Source: an uncultured Christensenellaceae bacterium
Lineage (GTDB): Bacteria > Bacillota > Clostridia > Christensenellales > Borkfalkiaceae
Length of the DNA stretch: 20,726 nucleotides
Direction: 5' to 3'
Assembly (NCBI GenBank): GCA_910589015.1
Contig: CAJUSA010000024.1
Span: 1-20,726, forward strand
This document shows, in pieces, positions 14,807 through 20,726 of this stretch (the stretch's first letter is position 1; each line of letters starts with the position of its first letter). The position numbers and the translations under genes are program-made. The notes below the pieces were generated by a model. The model did no database searches, was not told the DNA's origin, and saw only the letters and a program-made list of their open reading frames with translations.

Positions 14807-16201
14807 TTACTGCATGGCAGAGGCCGCTAATTTGCGAATGCGTTTACTGTCGATCATGTAAATCAGATTGACAAGTTCGTCGTCGCCGAACGAACTGTTA
14901 CGCCCCTCTTCGTAATCCTTGTCGATGAATTCCTTCATTTTAACGACGAGCGGATCGGATTTATCCACCTTCACGTCGTCGGGCAGTTTGTAATAATCGT
15001 TGATCCAGAACGCGATGCCGGCAAGCCCGCTCGTTTTGTCGACGGCAACGCGCGCGGGACGGTTAAACAGTTTCGCCGTATCGAAAATATTGTAAATTTC
15101 TTCATCTTTGAGCATGCCGTCGGCATGAATGCCTGCCCGCGTGGAATTGAACGCCCGCCCCACGAACGGCGTTTTCGGCGGAACGAGGTAATTGATCTCG
15201 CGTTCGAAATATTCCGCGATCTCGGTGATCGCCGTAAAGTCCATGCCGTCCATGGTGCCGCGCAGCGAGGCGTATTCCACCGCCATCGCCTCTAACGGGC
15301 AGTTGCCCGTGCGCTCGCCGATACCCAACAGCGAACAGTTGACGGCGGACGCGCCGTAAAGCCACGCCGTCGCCGCGTTCGTTACGACCTTGTAAAAATC
15401 GTTGTGCCCGTGCCATTCGAGCTGGGCGTGCGGCACGTTGGCGTAGTGGAAAAGCCCGTACACGATCCCCTGCACGCTGCGCGGCAACGTCACGCCCGGG
15501 TAGGAAACGCCGAACCCCATCGTATCGCACATTCTGATCTTGATGGGAATGCCGCTCTCTTCGGAAAGTTTCATGAGTTCGTTTGCGAACGGCACGACAA
15601 ATCCGTAGAAATCGGCGCGCGTGATATCCTCGAAATGGCAGCGCGGACGGATTCCGTGCGAGAGCGCGCTCTTGACAATGCCTAAATACTTATCGAGCGC
15701 CTGCGAACGCGTCAGATGCATTTTTTTGAAAATATGGTAGTCCGAACAACTGACGAGAATACCCGTTTCTTCGACGTTCATGCTCTTCACAAGATCGAAG
15801 TCTTTTTCGTTCGCGCGGATCCACGTCGTAATTTCGGGAAATTTGAGCCCTAAATCCTGACAGGCGCGCACAGCTTCCTGATCTTTTTGGGAATACACGA
15901 AGAATTCCGACTGCCGCACCAGCCCCTTCTCCCCGCCCAGCCGCGACATCAACTGAAAAAGATCGACGATCTGTTTGACCGTGAAGGGCGACATCGACTG
16001 CTGTCCGTCGCGGAAGGTGGTATCGGTCATCCAGATTTCTTCGGGCACGTTCAGCGGAACCTGACGGTTATTGAACGCCGTTTTGGGCACCGATTCATAG
16101 TCGAACAGCTCGCGGTAGAGGTGCGGTTCCTTCACGTCCTGCAAGGAATATTCGTAAATCCTGTCCTCCAACAAGTTGAATCTTTCGTTATAAACAATCA
16201 T
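14807..16201 (-). CDS. DRE-TIM metallolyase, isopropylmalate/homocitrate/Re-citrate synthase-like
   Basis: This 464-residue protein belongs to the HMGL-like/LeuA superfamily of enzymes that condense acetyl-CoA with a 2-oxo acid. The DRE-type motif is TDTTFRDGQQS (59-69, with Gln where LeuA has Glu). HGHND (264-268) gives the metal histidines; GIGERTGN (293-300) and RAGIHADG (about 351-358) follow. It has a roughly 55-residue N-terminal extension and lacks the LeuA C-terminal allosteric domain. Anaerobic Clostridia encode such proteins, and the C. kluyveri Re-citrate synthase belongs to this branch, so citrate synthesis is possible; 2-isopropylmalate or homocitrate synthesis cannot be excluded. 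The ATG at 16201 has GGAGGG upstream. It is monocistronic, with its own promoter and terminator and no leu or lysine genes beside it. Confidence 0.85.
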   Translation of the reverse strand: MIVYNERFNLLEDRIYEYSLQDVKEPHLYRELFDYESVPKTAFNNRQVPLNVPEEIWMTDTTFRDGQQSMSPFTVKQIVDLFQLMSRLGGEKGLVRQSEFFVYSQKDQEAVRACQDLGLKFPEITTWIRANEKDFDLVKSMNVEETGILVSCSDYHIFKKMHLTRSQALDKYLGIVKSALSHGIRPRCHFEDITRADFYGFVVPFANELMKLSEESGIPIKIRMCDTMGFGVSYPGVTLPRSVQGIVYGLFHYANVPHAQLEWHGHNDFYKVVTNAATAWLYGASAVNCSLLGIGERTGNCPLEAMAVEYASLRGTMDGMDFTAITEIAEYFEREINYLVPPKTPFVGRAFNSTRAGIHADGMLKDEEIYNIFDTAKLFNRPARVAVDKTSGLAGIAFWINDYYKLPDDVKVDKSDPLVVKMKEFIDKDYEEGRNSSFGDDELVNLIYMIDSKRIRKLAASAMQ

Positions 16202-16236
16202 ACTGTGCCCTCCTGAATTAAGCGTTTTTAATAGAT

Positions 16237-16265
16237 ATTATAACAAATCCCCCGCTTTCTGTCAA
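16237..16265 (-). promoter_or_regulatory. Perfect sigma-A promoter of the DRE-TIM synthase gene
   Basis: Minus strand: TTGACA (16265-16260), 17 bases, TATAAT (16242-16237), matching consensus at all twelve positions. The predicted start of transcription near 16230 leaves about 28 bases of leader ending in GGAGGG and the ATG. I see no attenuator or riboswitch in this leader, so strong, largely constitutive expression is expected. Confidence 0.9.
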
Positions 16266-16297
16266 CTAAATATAAGCGTACGTTATTGTTTGGCTTT

Positions 16298-18274
16298 TTA
16301 CTCGTTTGCTTTGAGCGACTCGTTCATGTCGATTTTCACGATCTTGCGGCGCAAAATGAGCGTGACGAGCGCGGTAAAGAGCAACACGACGAAGGGCGCG
16401 ATCAGCCACATAAACCACGATACCCCCGCGAGCGAACCGAAGTTCATCACGTTGAACACCACCCACATGAGCAACGCGCCGACGGGATAGCCGAACAGGA
16501 TACCGATGAGCGTGTTGATATAAACCTCGCGGTAGATATAGCCCGTCACCTCTTTATCCTGATAACCGAGCACCATGAGCGTGGCGATCTCGCGGTTGCG
16601 CTCGCTGATGTTGATGCCCGTAAGCGTATAGATGACCGCCATGGTAAGAAGTCCCGCAAAGAGAACGATCACACAGGCAAGCCCCACGATTGCGGGCGAA
16701 CCGAACGTGCCGAAAATGCACAGATCGAGCAACGCCAGCCCCGCGAGCACCAGCCCCATAGAACAGGCGACGGCGATCACCGTCATATAAAATCGGTTGC
16801 GGTAGCGCAAAACGTTGCGCAACGTCGATTTATATTTGAACGGCAGACGGTTCCAGAAAAAAGGAATGCGTTCGAGAATGACCTTTCTGCCCGCTTTGGG
16901 CGGACGGGGGCGCAACAGCGCGGCAGGCTTTTCGTTGACGAGCCGCACCCCCGCAAAGAGCGTCGAGGCGATGATCGCCGCGGCGATCGCAAAATAGGTG
17001 ATGAGATAAAAGAGCATGGCAACGCGCGAGGCAAGCGGCGGCATGACGTAACTGTAATTGAACACATGGTAAATAAACGCCGCCAGCCCCAGCCCTAAGA
17101 AGTACGACGCCACGCCCGCGATCCCCGTTGCGATCAAAGCAAACAGCATATATTTTGTGATGATCTTAAACCCCGAATACCCGAGCGTGCGCAGACAGGC
17201 GATCTGCGCGCGTTCCTCTTCCATGAGCCGCGTCATATTCGAAGAGACGACGAGCGCGGTGACGAGCACGAACGCCACAAGCAACACAAATCCCAAAGAC
17301 AGCACTTTATCGGCATAGGCGTCGAGGCTCGAAAAAGTATAATTCTCGTACAGCGTGATAACTTCGCACCCGCTTTTTGTGCCTTCGTCGGTTTCGACAG
17401 ACAACATCTCTTTGAGTTTTGCCGTGTTCTCGTCGACGTAACGCTTATAATCGGGAGAAAAGGACGCAAACTGCGTGCGGTCGCGCGCCGTAATGTAAAG
17501 ATCACCCGATTTAGGCAGAACCGACTGCCCCATCACTTCGGGAATAATTGAAAGCGGAATATAAAAAATATAATCGAGCGTGTTGAGAGAATCGAGTGCG
17601 TTGACCATATCGGGCGTGGTTGCGCCCTCTTCCTGAATGTAACTCGGTTCGCCGTCGTCGGTAAAGGCAAGCGCATCGGTTACGGTGCCCGCCACTTCGG
17701 TTTCGACGGGTTTGAGAAAACGGTCGAGCATAGAAAGCATAAAATCGCTCAGTTCTTCCCCCGCCTGATCGGCGGACTGCACGAGAATATCTTTGAAATC
17801 GAGCGTGACCTTCGTGCCGTGCGTAAGCGTTTTCAGCCCTTTGGAAGCATTAGCGCACAGAATTTTCGTGCCGCCTTCCGCCGCCAACTCTTCCGCCTTT
17901 GCTCCCGAAACGTAACGCGGAAGATTGACGGTCATATTTTCAAAATCAAGGAAATAAAGCCGCGCCGTGCCCTTCTCTTCGCCTACCGTCAGTTCGACGT
18001 CGAGCGACATGCCCGTATTGACGTTTTCCGCGCCGTATTCGTTCTTGACCGCGTCGATCTGCTCTTGCGTGAAATCCCCTTCCGTCGCTTTCACGACGAA
18101 ATCGCTGATATTCTGCGCAATATAATATTCGCTCAGCGAACTTTTGATGTTTTCCGTGCTCGAACCGATCCCCGAAACCAACCCCACGCTGACGACGACG
18201 ATGAAGATGATCGAAAGAAAGCGCATGAGGTGTTTTTTATACATGCGTTCGAGCGTTTTGAGATAGGTTTTCAT
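16298..18274 (-). CDS. ABC transporter permease, FtsX/MacB-type with eight membrane segments
   Basis: A 658-residue permease. One membrane segment lies at about 18-36, a large extracytoplasmic domain at about 38-320, and three segments follow from about 322 (LGFVLLVAFVLVTALVVSSN, then two more to about 440). A cytoplasmic linker with ERIPFFWNRLPFKYKSTLRN precedes a second block of four segments. Two FtsX-like domains are thus fused in one chain, so a single copy may form the whole membrane channel. Segments such as RNREIATLMVLGYQ and RAQIACLRTLGYSGFK are typical of the FtsX coupling helices. The start at 18274 overlaps the ATPase stop as TAATG. Substrate unknown; in Gram-positives such pairs export peptides or lipids or sense antimicrobials. 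Confidence 0.9.
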   Translation of the reverse strand: MKTYLKTLERMYKKHLMRFLSIIFIVVVSVGLVSGIGSSTENIKSSLSEYYIAQNISDFVVKATEGDFTQEQIDAVKNEYGAENVNTGMSLDVELTVGEEKGTARLYFLDFENMTVNLPRYVSGAKAEELAAEGGTKILCANASKGLKTLTHGTKVTLDFKDILVQSADQAGEELSDFMLSMLDRFLKPVETEVAGTVTDALAFTDDGEPSYIQEEGATTPDMVNALDSLNTLDYIFYIPLSIIPEVMGQSVLPKSGDLYITARDRTQFASFSPDYKRYVDENTAKLKEMLSVETDEGTKSGCEVITLYENYTFSSLDAYADKVLSLGFVLLVAFVLVTALVVSSNMTRLMEEERAQIACLRTLGYSGFKIITKYMLFALIATGIAGVASYFLGLGLAAFIYHVFNYSYVMPPLASRVAMLFYLITYFAIAAAIIASTLFAGVRLVNEKPAALLRPRPPKAGRKVILERIPFFWNRLPFKYKSTLRNVLRYRNRFYMTVIAVACSMGLVLAGLALLDLCIFGTFGSPAIVGLACVIVLFAGLLTMAVIYTLTGINISERNREIATLMVLGYQDKEVTGYIYREVYINTLIGILFGYPVGALLMWVVFNVMNFGSLAGVSWFMWLIAPFVVLLFTALVTLILRRKIVKIDMNESLKANE

Positions 18275-18975
18275 TACCACTCGATCTCCTCTATCGGCAC
18301 GGGGTGCGCGTTTACTTCGATCGCTTCGATCGCGCCCGATTTGATATGAATGACTTTATCCGCCATATCCTTGAGGGCGGTGTTGTGCGTCACGGCGATG
18401 ACGAGCTTTTTCTGTTCTTTGGAAACGTCGTACAGCAGTTTGAGAATTTTTTTACCCGTCACATAATCGAGTGCGCCCGTCGGTTCGTCGCATAACAGCA
18501 ATTTGGGATTTTTGGCGATCGCGCGCGCAATGGAAACGCGCTGCTGTTCGCCGCCCGAAAGCTGGGCGGGGAAGTTTTTCAACCGCTCTTCGAGCCCGAC
18601 GGCTTTGAGCACTTCCTGCGGGTCGAGGTGGTCTTTGCAGATTTCCACGGCAATTTCGACGTTTTCGAGCGCAGTGAGGTTGGGCATGAGGTTGTAGAAC
18701 TGGAACACAAACCCCACGTCGCTGCGGCGGTAATCGCACAAACCCTTTTTATCGAGCGCGGTCACGTTTTTTCCGTCGAGCAAAATTTCGCCCTCGCTCG
18801 CCCCGTCCATGCCGCCGAGAAGGTTCAGAAGCGTCGTCTTGCCCGCGCCCGAAGATCCGAGCACAACGGCAAATTCCCCATCTTCCAGATCAAAGGAAAC
18901 GCCGTGCAGCGCGGCAACTTCCATCGTGCCCGTCTTGTACTTTTTGCCCACGTTTTTTAACGAAAGATAGCTCAT
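18274..18975 (-). CDS. ABC transporter ATP-binding protein, MacB/LolD family
   Basis: A 233-residue nucleotide-binding subunit. Walker A is GSSGAGKTT (40-48), Q-loop Gln92, signature LSGGEQQ (139-145), Walker B LLLCDEP (159-165), D-loop GALD (167-170) and H-loop His197. The N-terminal ALHGVSFDLEDGEF and the YRRSDVGFVFQFYNLMPNLT stretch are typical of the MacB/LolD/FtsE group that works with FtsX-type permeases. The start at 18975 (MSYLSLKNV) has GGAGG upstream; a longer frame to 19038 would begin within the promoter. It is the first gene of a two-gene operon with the permease. Confidence 0.94.
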   Translation of the reverse strand: MSYLSLKNVGKKYKTGTMEVAALHGVSFDLEDGEFAVVLGSSGAGKTTLLNLLGGMDGASEGEILLDGKNVTALDKKGLCDYRRSDVGFVFQFYNLMPNLTALENVEIAVEICKDHLDPQEVLKAVGLEERLKNFPAQLSGGEQQRVSIARAIAKNPKLLLCDEPTGALDYVTGKKILKLLYDVSKEQKKLVIAVTHNTALKDMADKVIHIKSGAIEAIEVNAHPVPIEEIEW

Positions 18976-19003
18976 ATTCCCTCCCGCAGTCTGATTTCTT
19001 ACA

Positions 19004-19018
19004 CGATATATTATATCG
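19004..19018. promoter_or_regulatory. Candidate operator: 15-bp perfect palindrome over the -10 box
   Basis: CGATATA-T-TATATCG is a perfect inverted repeat of 7 bases on each side of a central base, sitting over the -10 box and just upstream of the predicted transcription start. This is the usual place for a repressor (TetR, GntR or similar families often bind such AT-rich palindromes). No regulator gene lies in the window. Because TATAAT itself supplies part of the symmetry, chance contributes; the CG ends and full symmetry make an operator plausible. Confidence 0.4.
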
Positions 19019-19038
19019 GAAAAAATGTGTTTTCGCAA
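19010..19038 (-). promoter_or_regulatory. Sigma-A promoter of the ABC transporter operon
   Basis: Minus strand: TTGCGA (19038-19033, four of six consensus bases), 17 bases, TATAAT (19015-19010, perfect). The predicted start of transcription is near 19003, giving a leader of about 28 bases before the ATG at 18975. A palindrome covers the -10 box. Confidence 0.75.
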
Positions 19039-19170
19039 TTAAAAAATCATGAAAGCGCCGTGAAAAAACGCAAATTACTTTACAAAAAAACGCCCCGCGT
19101 CATAGGCGGAGGCGACTTGTCATAGAATCTTATTTTCCTTATCCCGTTCGTCATAAAAATCAGTTACTGA

Positions 19171-19569
19171 CGGTTTGCGCACTTAACCAATCCCGTTGGC
19201 GGCACAAGCCTTATCGATCCGTTCCGCCTGCGCATACCGTTGCATTACCCGTTCGTAACCGCGGTATTCGGCGGCAGGTTCCAAACGATCAACGAAGGGC
19301 AGTTTGCGTTCTTAGACAGCAACGTCATTCACTACATGACGGCGGAAAACAAAGTCAAGATCTACAACTTCGAATTCTGTCTGGCATAGGAAGATAAAAC
19401 CGAGCTGATGCTCGCGCGGCATCGGGGGAAGATCGCTTCCGTAACAAACTTTATCAGGAATTTAAGAACGTTCGGCATTTTCAGCGATAGTGCCAACGTT
19501 TTGCTCGTGCTGAAAAGCATACACGCCGCACTTGCCGACAAGACGCGCGAAATCCTGTTTCGGGAATAA
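19171..19569 (+). pseudogene. Degraded C-terminal part of an unrecognised gene, with in-frame stop
   Basis: One plus-strand frame reads as protein from just after a TGA at 19168 to a TAA at 19567, including LIDPFRLRIPLHYPFVTAVF, FAFLDSNVIHYMTAENKVKI and, after an in-frame TAG at 19387, ELMLARHRGKIASVTNFIRN and KSIHAALADKTREILFRE. Residue composition and codon use look genuine, and the frame ends 6 bases before a strong terminator. No start codon with a ribosome binding site exists, and upstream sequence in this frame has two more stops. I do not recognise the family. It is most likely a 5'-truncated, inactivated gene. A sequencing error could explain the TAG but not the missing N-terminal part. 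Confidence 0.55.
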
Positions 19570-19575
19570 AAAACA

Positions 19576-19607
19576 GGCGCCCCGAAAACTTTCATTTTCG
19601 GGGCGCC
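19576..19607. terminator. Strong bidirectional rho-independent terminator
   Basis: A perfect 13-bp stem (GGCGCCCCGAAAA, 19576-19588, with 19595-19607) encloses a 6-base loop. Plus-strand readers see GTCTTTCTTTTTAT afterwards; minus-strand readers see TGTTTTTTATT. It can therefore end transcripts of the plus-strand remnant and of the minus-strand glycosidase region alike. Confidence 0.92.
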
Positions 19608-19617
19608 GTCTTTCTTT

Positions 19618-19716
19618 TTATAAATAAATTTCGCCCGTTTCCGATGCGGTATTCGATCCGAACGATACGTCGCTTAACAGCTGTACGCGAATCTTGCCGA
19701 AAACGATTTGTTCCAT
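19618..19716 (-). pseudogene. Frameshifted N-terminal remnant resembling a GH31 glycosidase
   Basis: Five bases after the stop of the GH42 gene, an ATG at 19716 opens a 32-residue frame, MEQIVFGKIRVQLLSD, that then becomes meaningless. Shifting one base at about 19665 restores VRIEYRIGNGRNLFIK. The combined pattern FGKIRVQLLSD-x-VRIEY-x-x-NG is like the N-terminal beta domain of GH31 alpha-glucosidase/xylosidase proteins. The likeness then stops at the terminator. The best explanation is the first 35 or so codons of a GH31 gene that once followed the GH42 gene, now frameshifted and deleted. As a short intact ORF it has no known meaning. Confidence 0.45.
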
Positions 19717-19720
19717 AAAT

Positions 19721-20726
19721 TTACTTCTTTAATATCAAAACCCCATAGGGCGAAATTTCCGCTTTGCCTGAACAAAGCCTGCCTGTAATCAGGTCGGTAT
19801 ATTCTCCGTTTAAGACGATATAACCGCTCTTATTTTGCGTTTCTACGGCAAGAATACCGTACATGTCCCCGTCTTTTGCCGTGCGTTCGGTCAAAATGAC
19901 GTTCTCGCTCGCCTCGGCAATCGGCGTCTTGTTCACTAACCGCAATAGATCCCCGTGCGATAAAACACTGCCGACTAGAATGATTTTGCCCTTCCCTACC
20001 TTGCGTTCGGTGACGACCGAGAGCGGCGCAAACTCGCCCGCCGTATAGTGCGCAAGACTCTTTGTGCCTTCCAAGCATTCATATGCGTCGTAGCACATGC
20101 CGATTTTGCAGTCGCCGTCGTTCGTCCACTTTGCCTTGAACACGTCGTTTGCGACGGGCTTCTGATACTTCGTATACACCCCCGCAAGCTCTTCCAAAAA
20201 GCCGTACGGCGCGTGCGTGTAGCGACTCACGTTACCGTCCATGATATCGCTCATCGGTCCGACGATCCACGTGCCGCCCTGCTTTACCCATTCGGTGATA
20301 CGTTCCTTAAAACCGTTCTCGTCTGCGCACACAAGGAAAGGCGATACGATCACTTCGTATCCGTCGAGCGCATGCGGCGTGTCGATGACGTCCACGTTAT
20401 AATGGCGGAATGCCGCGTGATATTTTTGAACGAGTGTTTCGCGGTAATCGAGATCCTTCAAAATAGGCGCCGAGGTCAGATTATTCAGGGCGGTGTTGGA
20501 ATAATGCAACGCGATCTTACTTTTCACGCACGTTTCCGTTAAAAACTTTTCGCACTTTGCGAATTCATCGCTTGCCCGCTTGACTTCTTCGCTTACACGG
20601 TAGCTTCTGCCTGCCGCCGAATACAGGGCGCCGTGCCCGATTTCATGCCCGTTCGGGTGTGCGCGGAACAGCCAGTACAAATTCATTTCCGCGCCCTTTG
20701 CGATCGGCAGCCAGGTATTCGCATAG
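19721..20726 (-). CDS. GH42-type beta-galactosidase, C-terminal part (start beyond window)
   Basis: The frame is open to the window edge at 20726; an internal Met at 20686 is not the start, since the preceding codons read YANTWLPIAKGAE in frame. The visible 334 residues match the later part of GH42 beta-galactosidases. The end of the catalytic barrel (MNLYWLFRAHPNGHEIGHGALY, where relatives have YWRWR...G.E..H) is followed by the trimerisation-type alpha/beta domain (IALHYSNTALNN to about the ITEWVKQGGTWIVGP motif) and a C-terminal beta domain ending GVLILKK. The nucleophile Glu would lie outside. Likely cytoplasmic hydrolysis of beta-galactosides or arabino-oligosaccharides. Downstream genes have decayed, but this part shows no damage. 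Confidence 0.8.
   Translation of the reverse strand, partial: YANTWLPIAKGAEMNLYWLFRAHPNGHEIGHGALYSAAGRSYRVSEEVKRASDEFAKCEKFLTETCVKSKIALHYSNTALNNLTSAPILKDLDYRETLVQKYHAAFRHYNVDVIDTPHALDGYEVIVSPFLVCADENGFKERITEWVKQGGTWIVGPMSDIMDGNVSRYTHAPYGFLEELAGVYTKYQKPVANDVFKAKWTNDGDCKIGMCYDAYECLEGTKSLAHYTAGEFAPLSVVTERKVGKGKIILVGSVLSHGDLLRLVNKTPIAEASENVILTERTAKDGDMYGILAVETQNKSGYIVLNGEYTDLITGRLCSGKAEISPYGVLILKK

Noticed and set aside
16202..16236. Riboswitch or leucine attenuator in front of the DRE-TIM synthase.
   Set aside because: The leader is only about 28 bases, with no leader peptide, leucine codon run or stem-loop.
16286..17098. A 270-codon plus-strand frame opposite the ABC permease.
   Set aside because: Extremely rich in His, Arg and Glu, as expected for the reverse complement of hydrophobic membrane segments; not a plausible protein.
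19362..19595. A 77-codon minus-strand frame across the terminator and the plus-strand remnant.
   Set aside because: It begins inside the terminator stem and runs antisense to the more protein-like plus-strand frame, which ends properly before the terminator.
1..20726. Prophage, integron, toxin-antitoxin, restriction or other defence genes.
   Set aside because: No integrase, transposase, nuclease, methyltransferase of restriction type or small toxin/antitoxin pair could be recognised; the genes found are mostly housekeeping.

Overview
The window looks like a chromosomal segment of a Gram-positive (Bacillota/Clostridia-type) bacterium, probably an uncultured gut Clostridia lineage. The main reason is the gene order dgt, dnaG, sigA, trmK, nif3-like, zinc-ribbon protein, which is the classic Firmicutes macromolecular-synthesis neighbourhood. 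Ribosome binding sites are strong AGGAGG types and three promoters match the sigma-A consensus closely. Genes are very tightly packed, with ATGA, TAATG and TGATG stop/start overlaps nearly everywhere. The lineage is inferred from gene content only.

Layout from left to right. At 1-55 (minus) lies the 5' part of a tRNA-Ala(CGC) with its own promoter. At 203-2304 (minus) a patatin-like hydrolase is coupled to the AAA+ ATPase RarA. A divergent YlbJ-like membrane protein (2336-3271, plus) follows and converges with an overlapping stop on a minus-strand operon at 3268-6781: membrane protein, rsmD, coaD, aroF-type DAHP synthase, pheA. This operon starts from a perfect consensus promoter whose -35 box contains the stop codon of the operon before it. 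That preceding operon (6829-14334, minus) is dgt, dnaG, sigA, trmK, nif3-like, zinc ribbon, alr and 5-formyl-THF cyclo-ligase. It links replication, transcription, tRNA modification, cell-wall D-alanine and folate.

A non-coding repeat element (about 14451-14764) separates dgt from the next gene. It has imperfect terminal inverted repeats enclosing about five and a half tandem 36-bp units. Beyond it are a DRE-TIM metallolyase of the isopropylmalate/homocitrate/Re-citrate synthase type (14807-16201), with a perfect promoter and a terminator, and a two-gene ABC transporter of the MacB/FtsX type (16298-18975), whose promoter carries a 15-bp palindrome over the -10 box.

The right end (19039-20726) is a decayed accessory region. 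It has a plus-strand C-terminal gene remnant with an in-frame stop, a bidirectional terminator, a frameshifted minus-strand remnant resembling the start of a GH31 glycosidase, and the C-terminal part of a GH42-type beta-galactosidase running off the window.

Most of the window is housekeeping. I do not see a convincing new defence, mobile or biosynthetic system. The points most worth a second look are the repeat element, the 15-bp operator-like palindrome, the juxtaposed gene remnants at 19.2-19.7 kb, and the possible Re-citrate synthase.
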